DNA of 29,934 nt from CAXXOK01 sp964584315 (GCA_964584315.1 CAZOZO010000038.1:1-29934), one strand, 5' to 3'. Shown: positions 1 to 8,364, counted from the first letter of the stretch. Numbers and translations: made by a program. The notes: a model not told the origin generated them from the sequence alone.

Positions 1-2
1 CC

Positions 3-398
3 ATCGTGGTGGACGAGTACGGCGGCATGAGCGGCATCGTGACCATGGAGGACCTGCTGGAGGAGATCGTCGGCAACATCTACGACGAGTTTGACCCCGC
101 CGAGGAGAGCGAGATCGTGCAGCTGGAAGATAACCTTTGGCGCTGCTCCGGCACAGTGGATCTGGAAACGCTCGCCGACACGCTGGACATCGAACTGCCG
201 CTGGACGAGGAATACGACACGTTGGGCGGCATGGTGTTCAGCCGCTTCACAGCCATCCCGGACGACGGCGCCCACCCCATCGTAGATGTGAACGGCCTGC
301 ACATTCAGGTGGAAGAACTCAGCGAGCACCGCGTGGAATCCGCGCTGGTCAGCAAGATCGTGCCGGACGTGCCCACCGAAGTCGGCGAAGGGCGCTGA
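3..398 (+). CDS. CBS-domain / CorC_HlyC-type membrane protein, C-terminal fragment
   Basis: The reading frame is open from the left edge, so only the last 131 residues are present and the true start lies outside the window. The visible part opens with the end of a second CBS domain (VVDEYGGMSGIVTMEDLLEE, the usual VDExGGxxGxVTxED pattern). A CorC_HlyC (transporter-associated) domain of about 80 residues follows, with the typical ending of a conserved hydrophobic strand and the segment VEELSEHRVESALV. Family members are membrane proteins with an N-terminal DUF21/CNNM domain and are linked to Mg2+/Co2+ homeostasis. The older 'hemolysin' name is historical. The stop lies 4 nt before the next gene, so the two are probably co-transcribed. 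The family call is firm; the transported ion cannot be told from this part. Confidence 0.88.
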   Translation: MVVDEYGGMSGIVTMEDLLEEIVGNIYDEFDPAEESEIVQLEDNLWRCSGTVDLETLADTLDIELPLDEEYDTLGGMVFSRFTAIPDDGAHPIVDVNGLHIQVEELSEHRVESALVSKIVPDVPTEVGEGR

Positions 399-402
399 CT
401 GC

Positions 403-1050
403 ATGGCACGCATGACGCTCCACCTGATTTGGGATTTCGACGGCACGCTCTATGACGCTTACCCCAACATGGCTGTGGCGCTTGTGGCGGCGCTTCAAAC
501 CTTCGGTGTGAAAGCCGATGCAGATGAAGCTTACCGGCTGATCAAGCGCACGTTGTTCCACGGCGTATGCACGCTGGCCGCGCGCTACGGGCTGGATACC
601 GAAGCACTGATAGACGCATTTCGCGCGGCGCATCACGCGCAGGGACGGATGCCCCTGATGCCGCACGCGGAAGCATGCCTTGCGGAAACCGCGGTGCTTG
701 GCTGTAAGCATTACCTTTTTACACACCGTAACCGCGGGGCCATTGCGATGCTGCGTGAGGATGGCTTGGATCGGTACTTTGCGGATTTTGTGACCCGCGA
801 GGATGGCTTTGCGGACAAGCCCTCGCCCGAAGCCATCCTGCACCTGATGCGCAGGCATGCTTTCACAGGCTCGGAAGCGTACATGGTAGGCGACCGGGAT
901 ATCGACATCCAGTCCGGTCAGGCGGCGGGCGCGCAGGGTATCCTGTTCGACCCGGAGGGGTTCTACCCTGATTTGGCGGCAGAGCATCGTGTAGCTTCGC
1001 TCGCGGAGATCGTCGGCATCGAGCGGCGACGGCTGACAGGCGGCGTGTGA
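403..1050 (+). CDS. HAD-superfamily phosphatase (phosphoglycolate-phosphatase-like)
   Basis: This is a 215-residue soluble HAD hydrolase of the subfamily IA size. Motif I is DFDGTLYD near residue 11, carrying the nucleophile Asp and the acid/base Asp. Motif II is in YLFTHRN, motif III is the Lys in DKPSPEAI, and motif IV is VGDRDIDI. The insert between motifs I and II fits an alpha-helical cap domain, so a small phosphorylated metabolite is the likely substrate, though which one cannot be read from the sequence. The start at 403 is preferred over the in-frame ATG at 412 because GAAGGG at 387-392 lies 10 nt upstream of 403. It follows the CBS protein by 4 nt and ends shortly before a strong terminator. 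Confidence 0.88.
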   Translation: MARMTLHLIWDFDGTLYDAYPNMAVALVAALQTFGVKADADEAYRLIKRTLFHGVCTLAARYGLDTEALIDAFRAAHHAQGRMPLMPHAEACLAETAVLGCKHYLFTHRNRGAIAMLREDGLDRYFADFVTREDGFADKPSPEAILHLMRRHAFTGSEAYMVGDRDIDIQSGQAAGAQGILFDPEGFYPDLAAEHRVASLAEIVGIERRRLTGGV

Positions 1051-1092
1051 CCGCCGCGGCAGGTTACGCAGCATACAGCGAAAGAGATATGC

Positions 1093-1131
1093 AAGGGCCC
1101 TGTTCCCATCGGTGGGAGCAGGGCCCTTTTT
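1093..1131 (+). terminator. Rho-independent terminator after the HAD gene
   Basis: An 8-bp GC-rich stem, GGGCCCTG (1095-1102) with CAGGGCCC (1119-1126), continues inward as TTCCCA/TGGGAG (one G-T pair) around a TCGG loop. TTTTT follows at 1127-1131, and flanking A and T residues extend the stem. It lies 45 nt after the plus-strand stop, between convergent genes. Confidence 0.93.
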
Positions 1132-1159
1132 CCGTTATGCAAAGGGGCTTTTGTATCTA

Positions 1160-2134
1160 TTACGGCCTTGCTTTTCCCCATACCTCAGGGTTGAGCAGGT
1201 TCAGCGGTTCCTTTCCCGCCAATGCCTCCAAAATGCGGTCGCAAATCTGCTCGGCCATCTGGTTGCGGGTGCGCAAGGTGTTGCTGCCGATGTGCGGGGT
1301 CAGCACCACATTGGGCAGCGCCTTCAGGCGAGGGTCTACCTCCGGCTCGGTAGCAAACACATCCAGCGCAGCGCCCGCGAGCCTGCCGCCCTCCAGTGCA
1401 TCGATCAGCGCGGGCTCGTCGATCAGCTTACCGCGCGACGTATTGATGAGGAACGCCGTGGGTTTCATCAGCGCCAGTTCGTTCGCGCCGATCATGCGGT
1501 CATTCTGCGGGGTGTAGGGGCAGTGGAGCGATACTACGTCGGACTCCCGCAGCAGCTCGTCAAGCGGCAAGCGCCGCGCGTTGCCCGTGACCGAAAAAGG
1601 CTTGATGCTGCGGCTGTCATACACCACGCGCATGCCCAGGAAACGTCCAAACTCAGCCACGCGCGCGCCAATGCGCCCCATACCCACGATGCCCAGCGTC
1701 ATGTTCGTGAGCAGCACGCCCATCGAGCGCCCCATGGTGAACTGCCCGCGCGTGCTTCCCTCGGCGCGCAAGGCCCTATCCAGCTCGCACACGCGGCGGG
1801 TGAGGGCAAGGATGTGCGCCATGGCAAGCTCCGCGGTGGTCTCAGTCACGCTGTCCGGCACGTTTGCGACAGGGATGCCAAACTCGGTCGCCGCCGCGAT
1901 ATCCAGCGAGTCGAAGCCCGCGCCGTAGCACACGATCAGCTTTGCGCCGCGCGCGGCGGCCATCAGTGCCCGATCCATCGCGCCGCAGGCCACCACCACA
2001 TCGCTTTGGGGCAGTTTTACAAGCAATTCGTCGCGGGTGAAAGCTTCTCCAGACGCCGGTATGACGATATCGTTCGGGCGCAGGCGCTTGAAGCGCTCGC
2101 TTGGCACCCCATGGGTGATCAGAATGCTGGCCAT
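1160..2134 (-). CDS. D-2-hydroxyacid dehydrogenase, NAD(P)-dependent
   Basis: A 324-residue member of the D-isomer 2-hydroxyacid dehydrogenase family, which interconverts 2-keto and D-2-hydroxy acids. The NAD-binding Rossmann motif GMGRIG is at residues 151-156. The catalytic Arg, Glu and His are all present: R234 in NTSRG, E263 in FATEP and H281 in TPHIG. The pattern AGAALDVF before the Glu is typical. The length matches single-subunit enzymes of the glyoxylate/hydroxypyruvate reductase and SerA-core type. There is no C-terminal ACT domain, so it is not a full-length regulated SerA. The ATG at 2134 is chosen over the one at 2152 because AAGGGA lies 8-13 nt before it. It runs divergently from glmS and convergently with the HAD gene. 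The exact substrate is unknown. Confidence 0.9.
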   Translation of the reverse strand: MASILITHGVPSERFKRLRPNDIVIPASGEAFTRDELLVKLPQSDVVVACGAMDRALMAAARGAKLIVCYGAGFDSLDIAAATEFGIPVANVPDSVTETTAELAMAHILALTRRVCELDRALRAEGSTRGQFTMGRSMGVLLTNMTLGIVGMGRIGARVAEFGRFLGMRVVYDSRSIKPFSVTGNARRLPLDELLRESDVVSLHCPYTPQNDRMIGANELALMKPTAFLINTSRGKLIDEPALIDALEGGRLAGAALDVFATEPEVDPRLKALPNVVLTPHIGSNTLRTRNQMAEQICDRILEALAGKEPLNLLNPEVWGKARP

Positions 2135-2164
2135 CGTTTCATCCCTTTCCATTGCTCACAGGGT

Positions 2165-2193
2165 ATCATAGCAAGTTTTGGCGCGCTGCGCAA
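2165..2193 (-). promoter_or_regulatory. Sigma-A promoter of the 2-hydroxyacid dehydrogenase
   Basis: On the minus strand, TTGCGC (2188-2193), a 17-nt spacer, then TATGAT (2165-2170). TGC directly precedes the -10, making an extended -10. The predicted start is about 2158, which leaves a short leader before the ATG at 2134. Confidence 0.75.
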
Positions 2194-2364
2194 CGCTTGG
2201 CGTGAGAAAAGGGTTCCTGTATCCTTGGCACGCCGTTCAGTGCGCTGCGTTTGCCATACGTCGGTCGTTCGGGATTGTAAATTCATCCGCGCCCCGCCTC
2301 CCTTCTGTCTCAAAAGCTGATATAGTAATGCTTTGCGCACCCCCTTCCCGAATATTCGCAGGGG

Positions 2365-2393
2365 TTGCAATTTATAATACAATATGATACAAT
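2365..2393 (+). promoter_or_regulatory. Sigma-A promoter of glmS
   Basis: TTGCAA (2365-2370), 17-nt spacer, TACAAT (2388-2393), with TG at 2385-2386 as an extended -10. The region is strongly AT-rich against the GC-rich background. Transcription from about 2400 gives a leader of only about 35 nt before the glmS ATG, too short to hold a glmS ribozyme. A second TATAAT-like hexamer at 2373-2378 overlaps the spacer. Confidence 0.82.
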
Positions 2394-2434
2394 CCAATAC
2401 GTTTGATAACGTCTTTCAGAGGAGGAACATAACA

Positions 2435-4270
2435 ATGTGCGGCATCGTAGGGTATATCGGCGACCAACAGGCCAGCCCGATTTTGATGGAGGGTCTTTCC
2501 CGGCTCAGCTATCGCGGTTATGACAGCGCTGGCGTCGCCATTCTGGGCGAGGATGGCAGGCTCGCCATCCGCAAGGCCAAGGGCAGGCTGGAGAATCTGG
2601 AGTGCATTCTGGATGCCGGCCCGCTTGCCGGCACGCTGGGCATCGGGCACACGCGCTGGGCCACCCATGGCGAACCCAGCGACCTGAACGCTCACCCCCA
2701 TACCGACGTGAAAGGCGGCGTGGCCGTGGTGCACAACGGCATCATCGAGAACCATGAATCCCTGCGCCGTTACCTGCAAGGGCTGGGCTGCGTGTTCGTC
2801 TCCCAGACCGATACCGAAGTGGTTGCGCATCTGCTTAGCACCCTCTACGAGGGCGACATGAAAGCCGCTCTGCTCAAGGCCATCGGCATGCTGGAGGGCA
2901 GCTACGCACTGGGCGTGGTGTGCGACCAGGAGCCGGACCGGCTTTTCTGCGCACGTCACGAGAGCCCGCTGGTCGTGGGCGCCAAGGATGGCGAGGCCTT
3001 CATCGCCAGCGACATCCCCGCCATTCTGAGCCACACGCGCGACGTGATCTTCCTGCAAGACAAGGAGCTGGCCGTGCTCAGCAAAACGGGCATCGAGGTG
3101 TATGACCAGTACGGCGCGCTGCGCCAGCACGAGCTGTACCATGTGGAGTGGGACCTAAGCAGCGCGGAAAAGGGCGGCTATGCGCACTACATGCTCAAGG
3201 AGATCCATGAGCAACCCACGGCGCTCGCCAGCACCTTTACCCCTCGCAATAACGGCGACCCGCACGACTACCGCTGGCTGCCCATCACCCCCGCGGAGGC
3301 CAAGACCCTCAGCAAGATCAGCATCGTGGCGTGCGGCACGGCTTACCATGCGGGCATGTTCGGCAAGTACGTGATCGAGAAGCTCGCGCGCGTACCCGTA
3401 GCGGCGGATATCGCCAGCGAGTACCGCTACCGCGACCCCATCATTGGCGAGAACGAGCTGTTCATTGCCGTGTCGCAGAGCGGCGAAACCGCCGATACGC
3501 TGGCCGCGCTGCGCGAGGCCAAGCGCCGCGGCGCCAAGGTGATCGCCGTGTGCAACGTGGTGGGCTCCACCATCGCGCGCGAAGTGGGCGATGTGAACAC
3601 CCTCTATACCTACGCCGGGCCGGAGATCGCCGTGGCCAGCACCAAGGCCTACATGACCCAGGTGGAGATGATGCTGCTGATCGCCCTCGCGCTGGGCGAC
3701 ATGCGTGGCACCATCACGCCGGAGGAGGCGCTGCGCCTGCGCCACGAGATCGCGGTGTTGCCCGCCAAGGCGGAAAAGGCGCTGGAGATCGAGGAAAAAC
3801 TCCAGTGGTTCGCCAGCACCGTGAGCCAGAAAAAGCATGTGTTCTTCGTGGGCCGCGGGCTGGATTTCGCGCTTTCGATGGAGGCGGCGCTCAAGCTCAA
3901 GGAAGTGAGCTATGTGTTCAGCGAGGCATACGCCGCGGGCGAGCTCAAGCATGGCCCCATCGCGCTATTGCAGGAGGGGCGGCTCGTGGTCGCCACCATC
4001 ACCCAACCTGCGCTGCTGGACAAAACGCTCAGCAACCTGCGCGAGATCAAGGCGCGCGGCGCGTTCGTGCTAGCCATCTGCCGAGAGGATCTGCTGGAGA
4101 AGGTGACCGGCGAAGCGGATGAGATCATGCTGATCCCTGCCGCGGACGACCTGCTGGCCCCGCTGCTGGCGGTGATCCCGCTGCAGCTGTTCGCCTACTG
4201 CATGGCCGTGGCGCGCGGCTGCGATGTGGACAAGCCCCGCAACCTGGCCAAGAGCGTGACCGTAGAGTAA
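2435..4270 (+). CDS. glmS: Glutamine-fructose-6-phosphate aminotransferase (isomerizing)
   Basis: GlmS makes glucosamine-6-phosphate from fructose-6-phosphate and glutamine, the entry to UDP-GlcNAc, peptidoglycan and other amino-sugar glycans. At 611 residues it is full length. It begins MCGIVGYIG, so Cys2 becomes the N-terminal nucleophile of the class II glutamine amidotransferase domain, with GYDSAG and the HTRWATHG segment following. Two SIS sugar-isomerase domains come next; SQSGETADTL and ASTKAYMTQ mark the phosphosugar site. The protein ends in the diagnostic PRNLAKSVTVE. The start at 2435 is fixed by AGAGGAGG at 2418-2425 and by the need for Cys at position 2; an upstream in-frame ATG at 2384 overlaps the promoter. 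It has its own promoter and a downstream terminator. No ribozyme-sized leader is present. Confidence 0.98.
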   Translation: MCGIVGYIGDQQASPILMEGLSRLSYRGYDSAGVAILGEDGRLAIRKAKGRLENLECILDAGPLAGTLGIGHTRWATHGEPSDLNAHPHTDVKGGVAVVHNGIIENHESLRRYLQGLGCVFVSQTDTEVVAHLLSTLYEGDMKAALLKAIGMLEGSYALGVVCDQEPDRLFCARHESPLVVGAKDGEAFIASDIPAILSHTRDVIFLQDKELAVLSKTGIEVYDQYGALRQHELYHVEWDLSSAEKGGYAHYMLKEIHEQPTALASTFTPRNNGDPHDYRWLPITPAEAKTLSKISIVACGTAYHAGMFGKYVIEKLARVPVAADIASEYRYRDPIIGENELFIAVSQSGETADTLAALREAKRRGAKVIAVCNVVGSTIAREVGDVNTLYTYAGPEIAVASTKAYMTQVEMMLLIALALGDMRGTITPEEALRLRHEIAVLPAKAEKALEIEEKLQWFASTVSQKKHVFFVGRGLDFALSMEAALKLKEVSYVFSEAYAAGELKHGPIALLQEGRLVVATITQPALLDKTLSNLREIKARGAFVLAICREDLLEKVTGEADEIMLIPAADDLLAPLLAVIPLQLFAYCMAVARGCDVDKPRNLAKSVTVE

Positions 4271-4282
4271 CGGTCGCCGGCT

Positions 4283-4312
4283 GCTGGCAGCCCCCGCCAA
4301 GCGGCTGCCAGC
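4283..4312 (+). other. GC-rich hairpin after glmS without a T-tract
   Basis: GCTGGCAGCC (4283-4292) pairs with GGCTGCCAG and flanking C (4303-4312) around the loop CCCGCCAAGC. It begins 12 nt after the glmS stop. The lack of a T-run argues against a simple terminator; it could be a 3'-end mRNA-stabilising stem upstream of the real terminator. Confidence 0.55.
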
Positions 4313-4387
4313 CACCCGGTAAACCTCCGCCGCATGGGGCGCGCTTTTCTGTCCGCAACACCATAGCGTAACTTTTCGAGCCTATTC

Positions 4388-4411
4388 GCCCCCGCTGCAA
4401 GCGGGGGCTTT
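4388..4411 (+). terminator. Probable rho-independent terminator of glmS
   Basis: A perfect 8-bp stem, GCCCCCGC (4388-4395) with GCGGGGGC (4401-4408), around the loop TGCAA, then TTT and a T-rich stretch (TTTCACGTTTTA). It lies 118 nt after the glmS stop and 60 nt before the next promoter. Confidence 0.78.
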
Positions 4412-4470
4412 CACGTTTTACCGCCCCATATTCCCCCATTCGTTGGCCGGTTCGCCTCGCTCCCCCGCGC

Positions 4471-4499
4471 TTGACAGGGGTATGCGCCCGTGATATCCT
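4471..4499 (+). promoter_or_regulatory. Promoter of the polysaccharide operon
   Basis: A consensus TTGACA (4471-4476), a 17-nt spacer, then TATCCT (4494-4499) preceded by TGA (extended -10). The predicted start near 4506 excludes the in-frame ATG at 4490 as a usable start and leaves a leader of about 80 nt before the ATG at 4589. Confidence 0.8.
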
Positions 4500-4588
4500 G
4501 TATCTGTTTGGAATCCGGTATGCGCGGATGGAAACACAGCCCGCGTCCCGCTCTTGGGCGCGGCTTAACAATGCGTTTGGAGGCAGGC

Positions 4589-6394
4589 ATGGACAGGCGA
4601 TATCTGTGGTCGCAGGTAATGAAAACGGTCTTCCAGTGCCTGCTCTATGTTTCCCTGTTCCTCACTTTCTTCCTGCTGCTGTCCATTACCAACCCGCAGA
4701 TCATCAACCTGAGCCGTACCGCCGCCACCACGATGGCGACGTTTGCCATACTGCTGTTCATTCTGACACTCGTATACGGCGGCTACCAGCTGGGCGTCAA
4801 AAAGGCACGCTCGGTTTTTTCGTCGCTGCTCATTGCCATCATCCTGACCGACATCGCCAGCTACCTGCAACTCCAGATCATGAACGTGAACCCGGCCAAT
4901 AATGACCGGCTGATCCTGTTCGGGCACGATTTTGGACTGTTTTTGCTGGCGATGGTCATGCAGGTGGGCTTCATCTACCTGTTCGTTACGCTGGGCTACC
5001 ACTTCTATTTTAAGATCAACCCGCCGCAGAAGTGCTGCGTTATCACCAGCTCGCAGGAGCAGGCGCAGCACATTGCGCAGAAGATTGCCACCTTCCGCCA
5101 GAAATACAAGCTGTGCGACGTGCTGCACTACCAGTGCCGCGATGTGCAGCGCACCATCCTGGAGCATGATGTGATTTTCCTCGCCGGCATCCCGGATACC
5201 GAAGAGGCGCTGCTCAAGTCCTTCTGCTATAAGTACGGCAAAACGATCTATCTGCAGGCGGAGCTGGAGGATGTAATCATCTCCACCTCGCAGCAGAGCG
5301 TGATCGACGATACGCTGTTTCTATACATCCACCGTGTGGAGCCCACACTGTTCCAGCGTTTTGTCAAGCGAACGATGGATATCGTACTCAGCCTGATCGG
5401 CCTGATCGTGGGCAGCCCTCTGATGCTGTTCGCCGCCGTAGCCATCAAGCTGACCAGCGCGGGGCATGTGTTTTTCCGGCAAAAGCGCGCGACCATCGGC
5501 GGCAGGGTGTTCCAGATCGTCAAATTCCGTACGATGTACGAGAGCGCCTGCGATTCGCTCGGCCAATCCGCCTGCGAGAATGACGACCGCATCACGCATG
5601 TGGGCGTTATCCTGCGCAAGTACCGTATCGACGAGCTGCCCCAGCTCTTCAACGTGCTGATGGGCGACATGAGCATCGTAGGCCCGCGGCCGGAGATGCT
5701 TGAAAACGTGGAGCGCTACACGCAGGAGGTGCCGGAGTTTGAGTACCGCAACCAGATGAAGGCGGGCCTTACCGGCATGGCGCAGATCGACGGCAAGTAC
5801 AACACCACTCCCAAGGACAAGGTGATCCTTGACCTCCTGTATATCGAAAACTTCTCGCTCATGCTGGATCTCAAGCTGATCATGCGCACGGCCACCGTGT
5901 TTTTCCGGCGCGACAGCACCGAGGGCTTCCTTTCCGGCAAGAAGGTCTTCTGCCCGCCGATGCGCACCTGCGCGCCGAACACGCAGGGCAGCACGCACAG
6001 CGCGGCAACCGGCGAGCTAGAGCTGAGCCGCGAGAACGAGCCGAACGAAACGGTGTTCGAGGCGGACGTGCTGGCCGCGCAGGCAGGCCTTTCGACCTTG
6101 GCGACATGTGATGCGGCGGTACATGTTGCCGATACCGCAGCTGAAGACCCGGCAGATAGCACACCGCCTTCGGGAGCTGAGGCGGATGCTTCCGCAGCAG
6201 GCGAAAGCTTACCCCCAGCGGCAGCGGCAAAGGATGCCCGCGATGCCACCGTCGCCAAGGACGCAGGCGATACGGAGGAGATCGTAAACACGGCGGGCAA
6301 CCTTGCCGCCCAAGCGGAAAACCCGTCCCCGACGCAGGCCGAGCGGCTTTCGCTCGCCAACGGCACGTTATCCGGCGCGAACGCCGCGCTGTAA
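4589..6394 (+). CDS. Polyprenyl-phosphate sugar phosphotransferase (WcaJ-type) with Ala-rich tail
   Basis: This integral membrane enzyme transfers a sugar-1-phosphate from a nucleotide sugar to undecaprenyl phosphate, the first step of capsule or exopolysaccharide assembly. Four hydrophobic segments (about residues 13-32, 47-68, 79-95, 115-140) precede a soluble, degenerate nucleotide-fold domain (about 148-250). A further membrane segment (262-288) leads into the bacterial sugar-transferase domain. That domain carries KFRTM (312-316), the catalytic Asp-Glu pair in RIDELPQLFNVL (348-349), VGPRPEM and GLTGMAQIDGKY. The catalytic part ends near residue 450. About 150 more residues follow, rich in Ala, Glu, Asp, Ser and Thr and probably disordered. 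The start at 4589 is set by TTGGAGG at 4577-4583 and by the promoter position. It leads an operon with a nucleotidyltransferase and galE. Sugar specificity is not evident. Confidence 0.93.
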   Translation: MDRRYLWSQVMKTVFQCLLYVSLFLTFFLLLSITNPQIINLSRTAATTMATFAILLFILTLVYGGYQLGVKKARSVFSSLLIAIILTDIASYLQLQIMNVNPANNDRLILFGHDFGLFLLAMVMQVGFIYLFVTLGYHFYFKINPPQKCCVITSSQEQAQHIAQKIATFRQKYKLCDVLHYQCRDVQRTILEHDVIFLAGIPDTEEALLKSFCYKYGKTIYLQAELEDVIISTSQQSVIDDTLFLYIHRVEPTLFQRFVKRTMDIVLSLIGLIVGSPLMLFAAVAIKLTSAGHVFFRQKRATIGGRVFQIVKFRTMYESACDSLGQSACENDDRITHVGVILRKYRIDELPQLFNVLMGDMSIVGPRPEMLENVERYTQEVPEFEYRNQMKAGLTGMAQIDGKYNTTPKDKVILDLLYIENFSLMLDLKLIMRTATVFFRRDSTEGFLSGKKVFCPPMRTCAPNTQGSTHSAATGELELSRENEPNETVFEADVLAAQAGLSTLATCDAAVHVADTAAEDPADSTPPSGAEADASAAGESLPPAAAAKDARDATVAKDAGDTEEIVNTAGNLAAQAENPSPTQAERLSLANGTLSGANAAL

Positions 6395-6417
6395 ATAAAC
6401 CAAAGGGGTTGGCACCG

Positions 6418-7323
6418 ATGGACAAAACGCTTCTGATCATGGCGGCCGGCATGGGCTCCCGCTACGGCGGCGACAAACAGGTGGACGGCATGGGCCCGCA
6501 CGGCGAGATCCTGCTGGAATACTCGGTTTTCGACGCGCTGGCGGCAGGGTTCACGAAGGTCGTTTTCATCATCAAGCGCAATTTTGAGCACATCATCCGC
6601 AAGATGGTGGGCGACCAGCTGGCCAAGACCGTCAAGGTGGAATACGTATACCAGGAATACGAGACGCTGCCCGCGTGGTACCATGTGCCCGAAGGCCGCG
6701 TGAAGCCCTTTGGCACCGTGCACGCCGTGCTGAGCGCGCGGGACGTGATCCATGAGCCCTTTGCCGTGATCAATGCGGACGATTATTATGGCCGCGCCCC
6801 CTACGGCATCGTGGGTAAGCGCATCGAGAGCCTCGCACCGGAGGGCGAAGCCTGCATGGTAGGCTATTACCTCAAAAACACCGTGAGCGAAAACGGCCAT
6901 GTGACCCGCGGTGTGTGCGAGACCGATGCAAACGGCAAGCTCAAGAGCGTGACCGAGACTTACAAGATCGCACCTTTTGCGGACGGCACCATCCGCGACA
7001 CGGAAAAAGACCCAAGCGGCGTGGTACTAAACCCGGATTGCCTGGTCAGTATGAACCTGTTCGGCTTTACGCCCTGGCTGTTTGATATGGCTGCGAAGTA
7101 CTTCGACGCCTTCCTGCGCGGGCTGAAGCCCGACGAGCTCAAGGCCGAGTATGTGCTGCCCGTGTTGGTGGATCAGCTGATGAAGGAGCAGGGCCTCGTC
7201 GTGGACGTATTGCCCACCGACGCGACGTGGTTCGGCGTCACTTATAAAGAGGACAAGCCATATGTGCAGGGGTTGCTGCGCAACATGCACGCCGAAGGGC
7301 TCTACCCTGAGACGCTCTTCTAA
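6418..7323 (+). CDS. Sugar nucleotidyltransferase (NTP_transferase family)
   Basis: A 301-residue GT-A-fold nucleotidyltransferase. The N-terminus LLIMAAGMGSRYGGDKQ is the nucleotide-binding signature of NDP-sugar pyrophosphorylases (AAGxGSR). FGTVHAVLSARD and the acidic AVINADDYYG fit the substrate- and metal-binding regions. It differs from typical GalU and RfbA enzymes in having KQVDGMGPHGE where the usual sugar-1-phosphate loop (PKxLxPV-like) would be, so the exact sugar and nucleotide are open. ATG 6418 is used, since AAAGGGG (6402-6408) lies 9 nt upstream and the in-frame TTG at 6409 would abut it. It starts 23 nt after the sugar phosphotransferase and 24 nt before galE, so it probably makes a UDP- or other NDP-hexose for the same glycan. 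Confidence 0.85.
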   Translation: MDKTLLIMAAGMGSRYGGDKQVDGMGPHGEILLEYSVFDALAAGFTKVVFIIKRNFEHIIRKMVGDQLAKTVKVEYVYQEYETLPAWYHVPEGRVKPFGTVHAVLSARDVIHEPFAVINADDYYGRAPYGIVGKRIESLAPEGEACMVGYYLKNTVSENGHVTRGVCETDANGKLKSVTETYKIAPFADGTIRDTEKDPSGVVLNPDCLVSMNLFGFTPWLFDMAAKYFDAFLRGLKPDELKAEYVLPVLVDQLMKEQGLVVDVLPTDATWFGVTYKEDKPYVQGLLRNMHAEGLYPETLF

Positions 7324-7347
7324 AATAACAGCGTGGGAGGTCAGGCA

Positions 7348-8364
7348 ATGTCCATACTGCTCACGGGCGGCGCGGGATTCATCGGCTCGCACACCTATGT
7401 GGAACTGGTCAAGGCCGGCTTTGAGCCGGTGATCGCGGACGATTTCAGCAACAGCAGCGAGGCCGTGATCGCGCGGCTGGAAACCATCACCGGCCATCCG
7501 GTCAAGTGGTACAAAGTTGATATCTGCGACCGTGCGGCACTGGCCCGCGTGTTTGAAAACCACCGTTTTGAGGCGGTCATCCACTTCGCGGGGTTCAAGG
7601 CGGTTGGTGAAAGCGTGGAAAAGCCGCTGGATTATTACCGCAACAACTTAGGCAGCACGCTGGCCCTTTGTGATACAATGCGCGCGCACGGTGTGAACCG
7701 CATCGTGTTCAGCTCCTCCGCCACGGTATACGGCACCGCGCAGACCATGCCGCTGACCGAGGCCATGCCCACCGGTTGTACCAACCCCTACGGCTGGACA
7801 AAGTACATGATCGAACAGATTTTACGCGATGTGGCCGTCGCCTATCCCGATTGGGCTATCGCACTGCTGCGGTATTTCAACCCCATCGGCGCGCATGAGA
7901 GCGGCCTGATCGGCGAGGATCCCGTGGGCATCCCCAACAATCTGGTGCCCTACATCGCGCAGGTTGCCAGTGGCAAGCTCAAACGGTTGCGCGTGTTTGG
8001 CGACGACTACGACACCGTGGACGGCACGGGCGTGCGCGACTACATCCACGTGGTGGATCTGGCCCGCGGGCACGTGGCCGCCTGCCGGTACCTGATGGAG
8101 CACAGGGGCTGCGAGGTGTTCAACATCGGCACCGGACAGGGCTTCAGCGTGTTGCAGGTGCTCAAGACCTTCGAGCGCGTGAACGGCGTTGCCATCCCCT
8201 ACGAGGTGGTGCCGCGCCGCGCGGGCGATATCGCCACCTGCTATGCCGACGCGGGCAAGGCAAAGGCGCTGCTGCACTGGCAGGCGGAAAAGAGCCTGGA
8301 GGATATGTGCCGCGACTCTTGGCGGTGGCAGAGCCACAACCCGCTGGGTTACACACAGGCTTAA
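7348..8364 (+). CDS. galE: UDP-glucose 4-epimerase
   Basis: GalE interconverts UDP-glucose and UDP-galactose (in some bacteria also the GlcNAc/GalNAc pair) using bound NAD. This 338-residue protein is an extended SDR: GGAGFIGSH binds NAD near the N-terminus, the catalytic Ser is in FSSSATVYG, and the Tyr-x3-Lys pair is in YGWTKYMIEQ. LLRYFNPIGAH and RDYIHVVDLARGH are GalE signatures. ATG 7348 is preferred because GGGAGG at 7336-7341 precedes it; the in-frame GTG at 7333 overlaps that site. It is the last gene of the operon and is followed about 100 nt later by a terminator. It supplies galactosyl donors for the polysaccharide or allows galactose use. Confidence 0.96.
   Translation: MSILLTGGAGFIGSHTYVELVKAGFEPVIADDFSNSSEAVIARLETITGHPVKWYKVDICDRAALARVFENHRFEAVIHFAGFKAVGESVEKPLDYYRNNLGSTLALCDTMRAHGVNRIVFSSSATVYGTAQTMPLTEAMPTGCTNPYGWTKYMIEQILRDVAVAYPDWAIALLRYFNPIGAHESGLIGEDPVGIPNNLVPYIAQVASGKLKRLRVFGDDYDTVDGTGVRDYIHVVDLARGHVAACRYLMEHRGCEVFNIGTGQGFSVLQVLKTFERVNGVAIPYEVVPRRAGDIATCYADAGKAKALLHWQAEKSLEDMCRDSWRWQSHNPLGYTQA

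Noticed and set aside
1112..2320. A 402-codon plus-strand frame antisense to the 2-hydroxyacid dehydrogenase
   Set aside because: It begins inside the terminator stem and the complementary strand has all catalytic residues of a known family.
2393..2434. A glmS ribozyme
   Set aside because: The mapped promoter leaves only about 35-40 nt of leader, and no ribozyme core is visible upstream.
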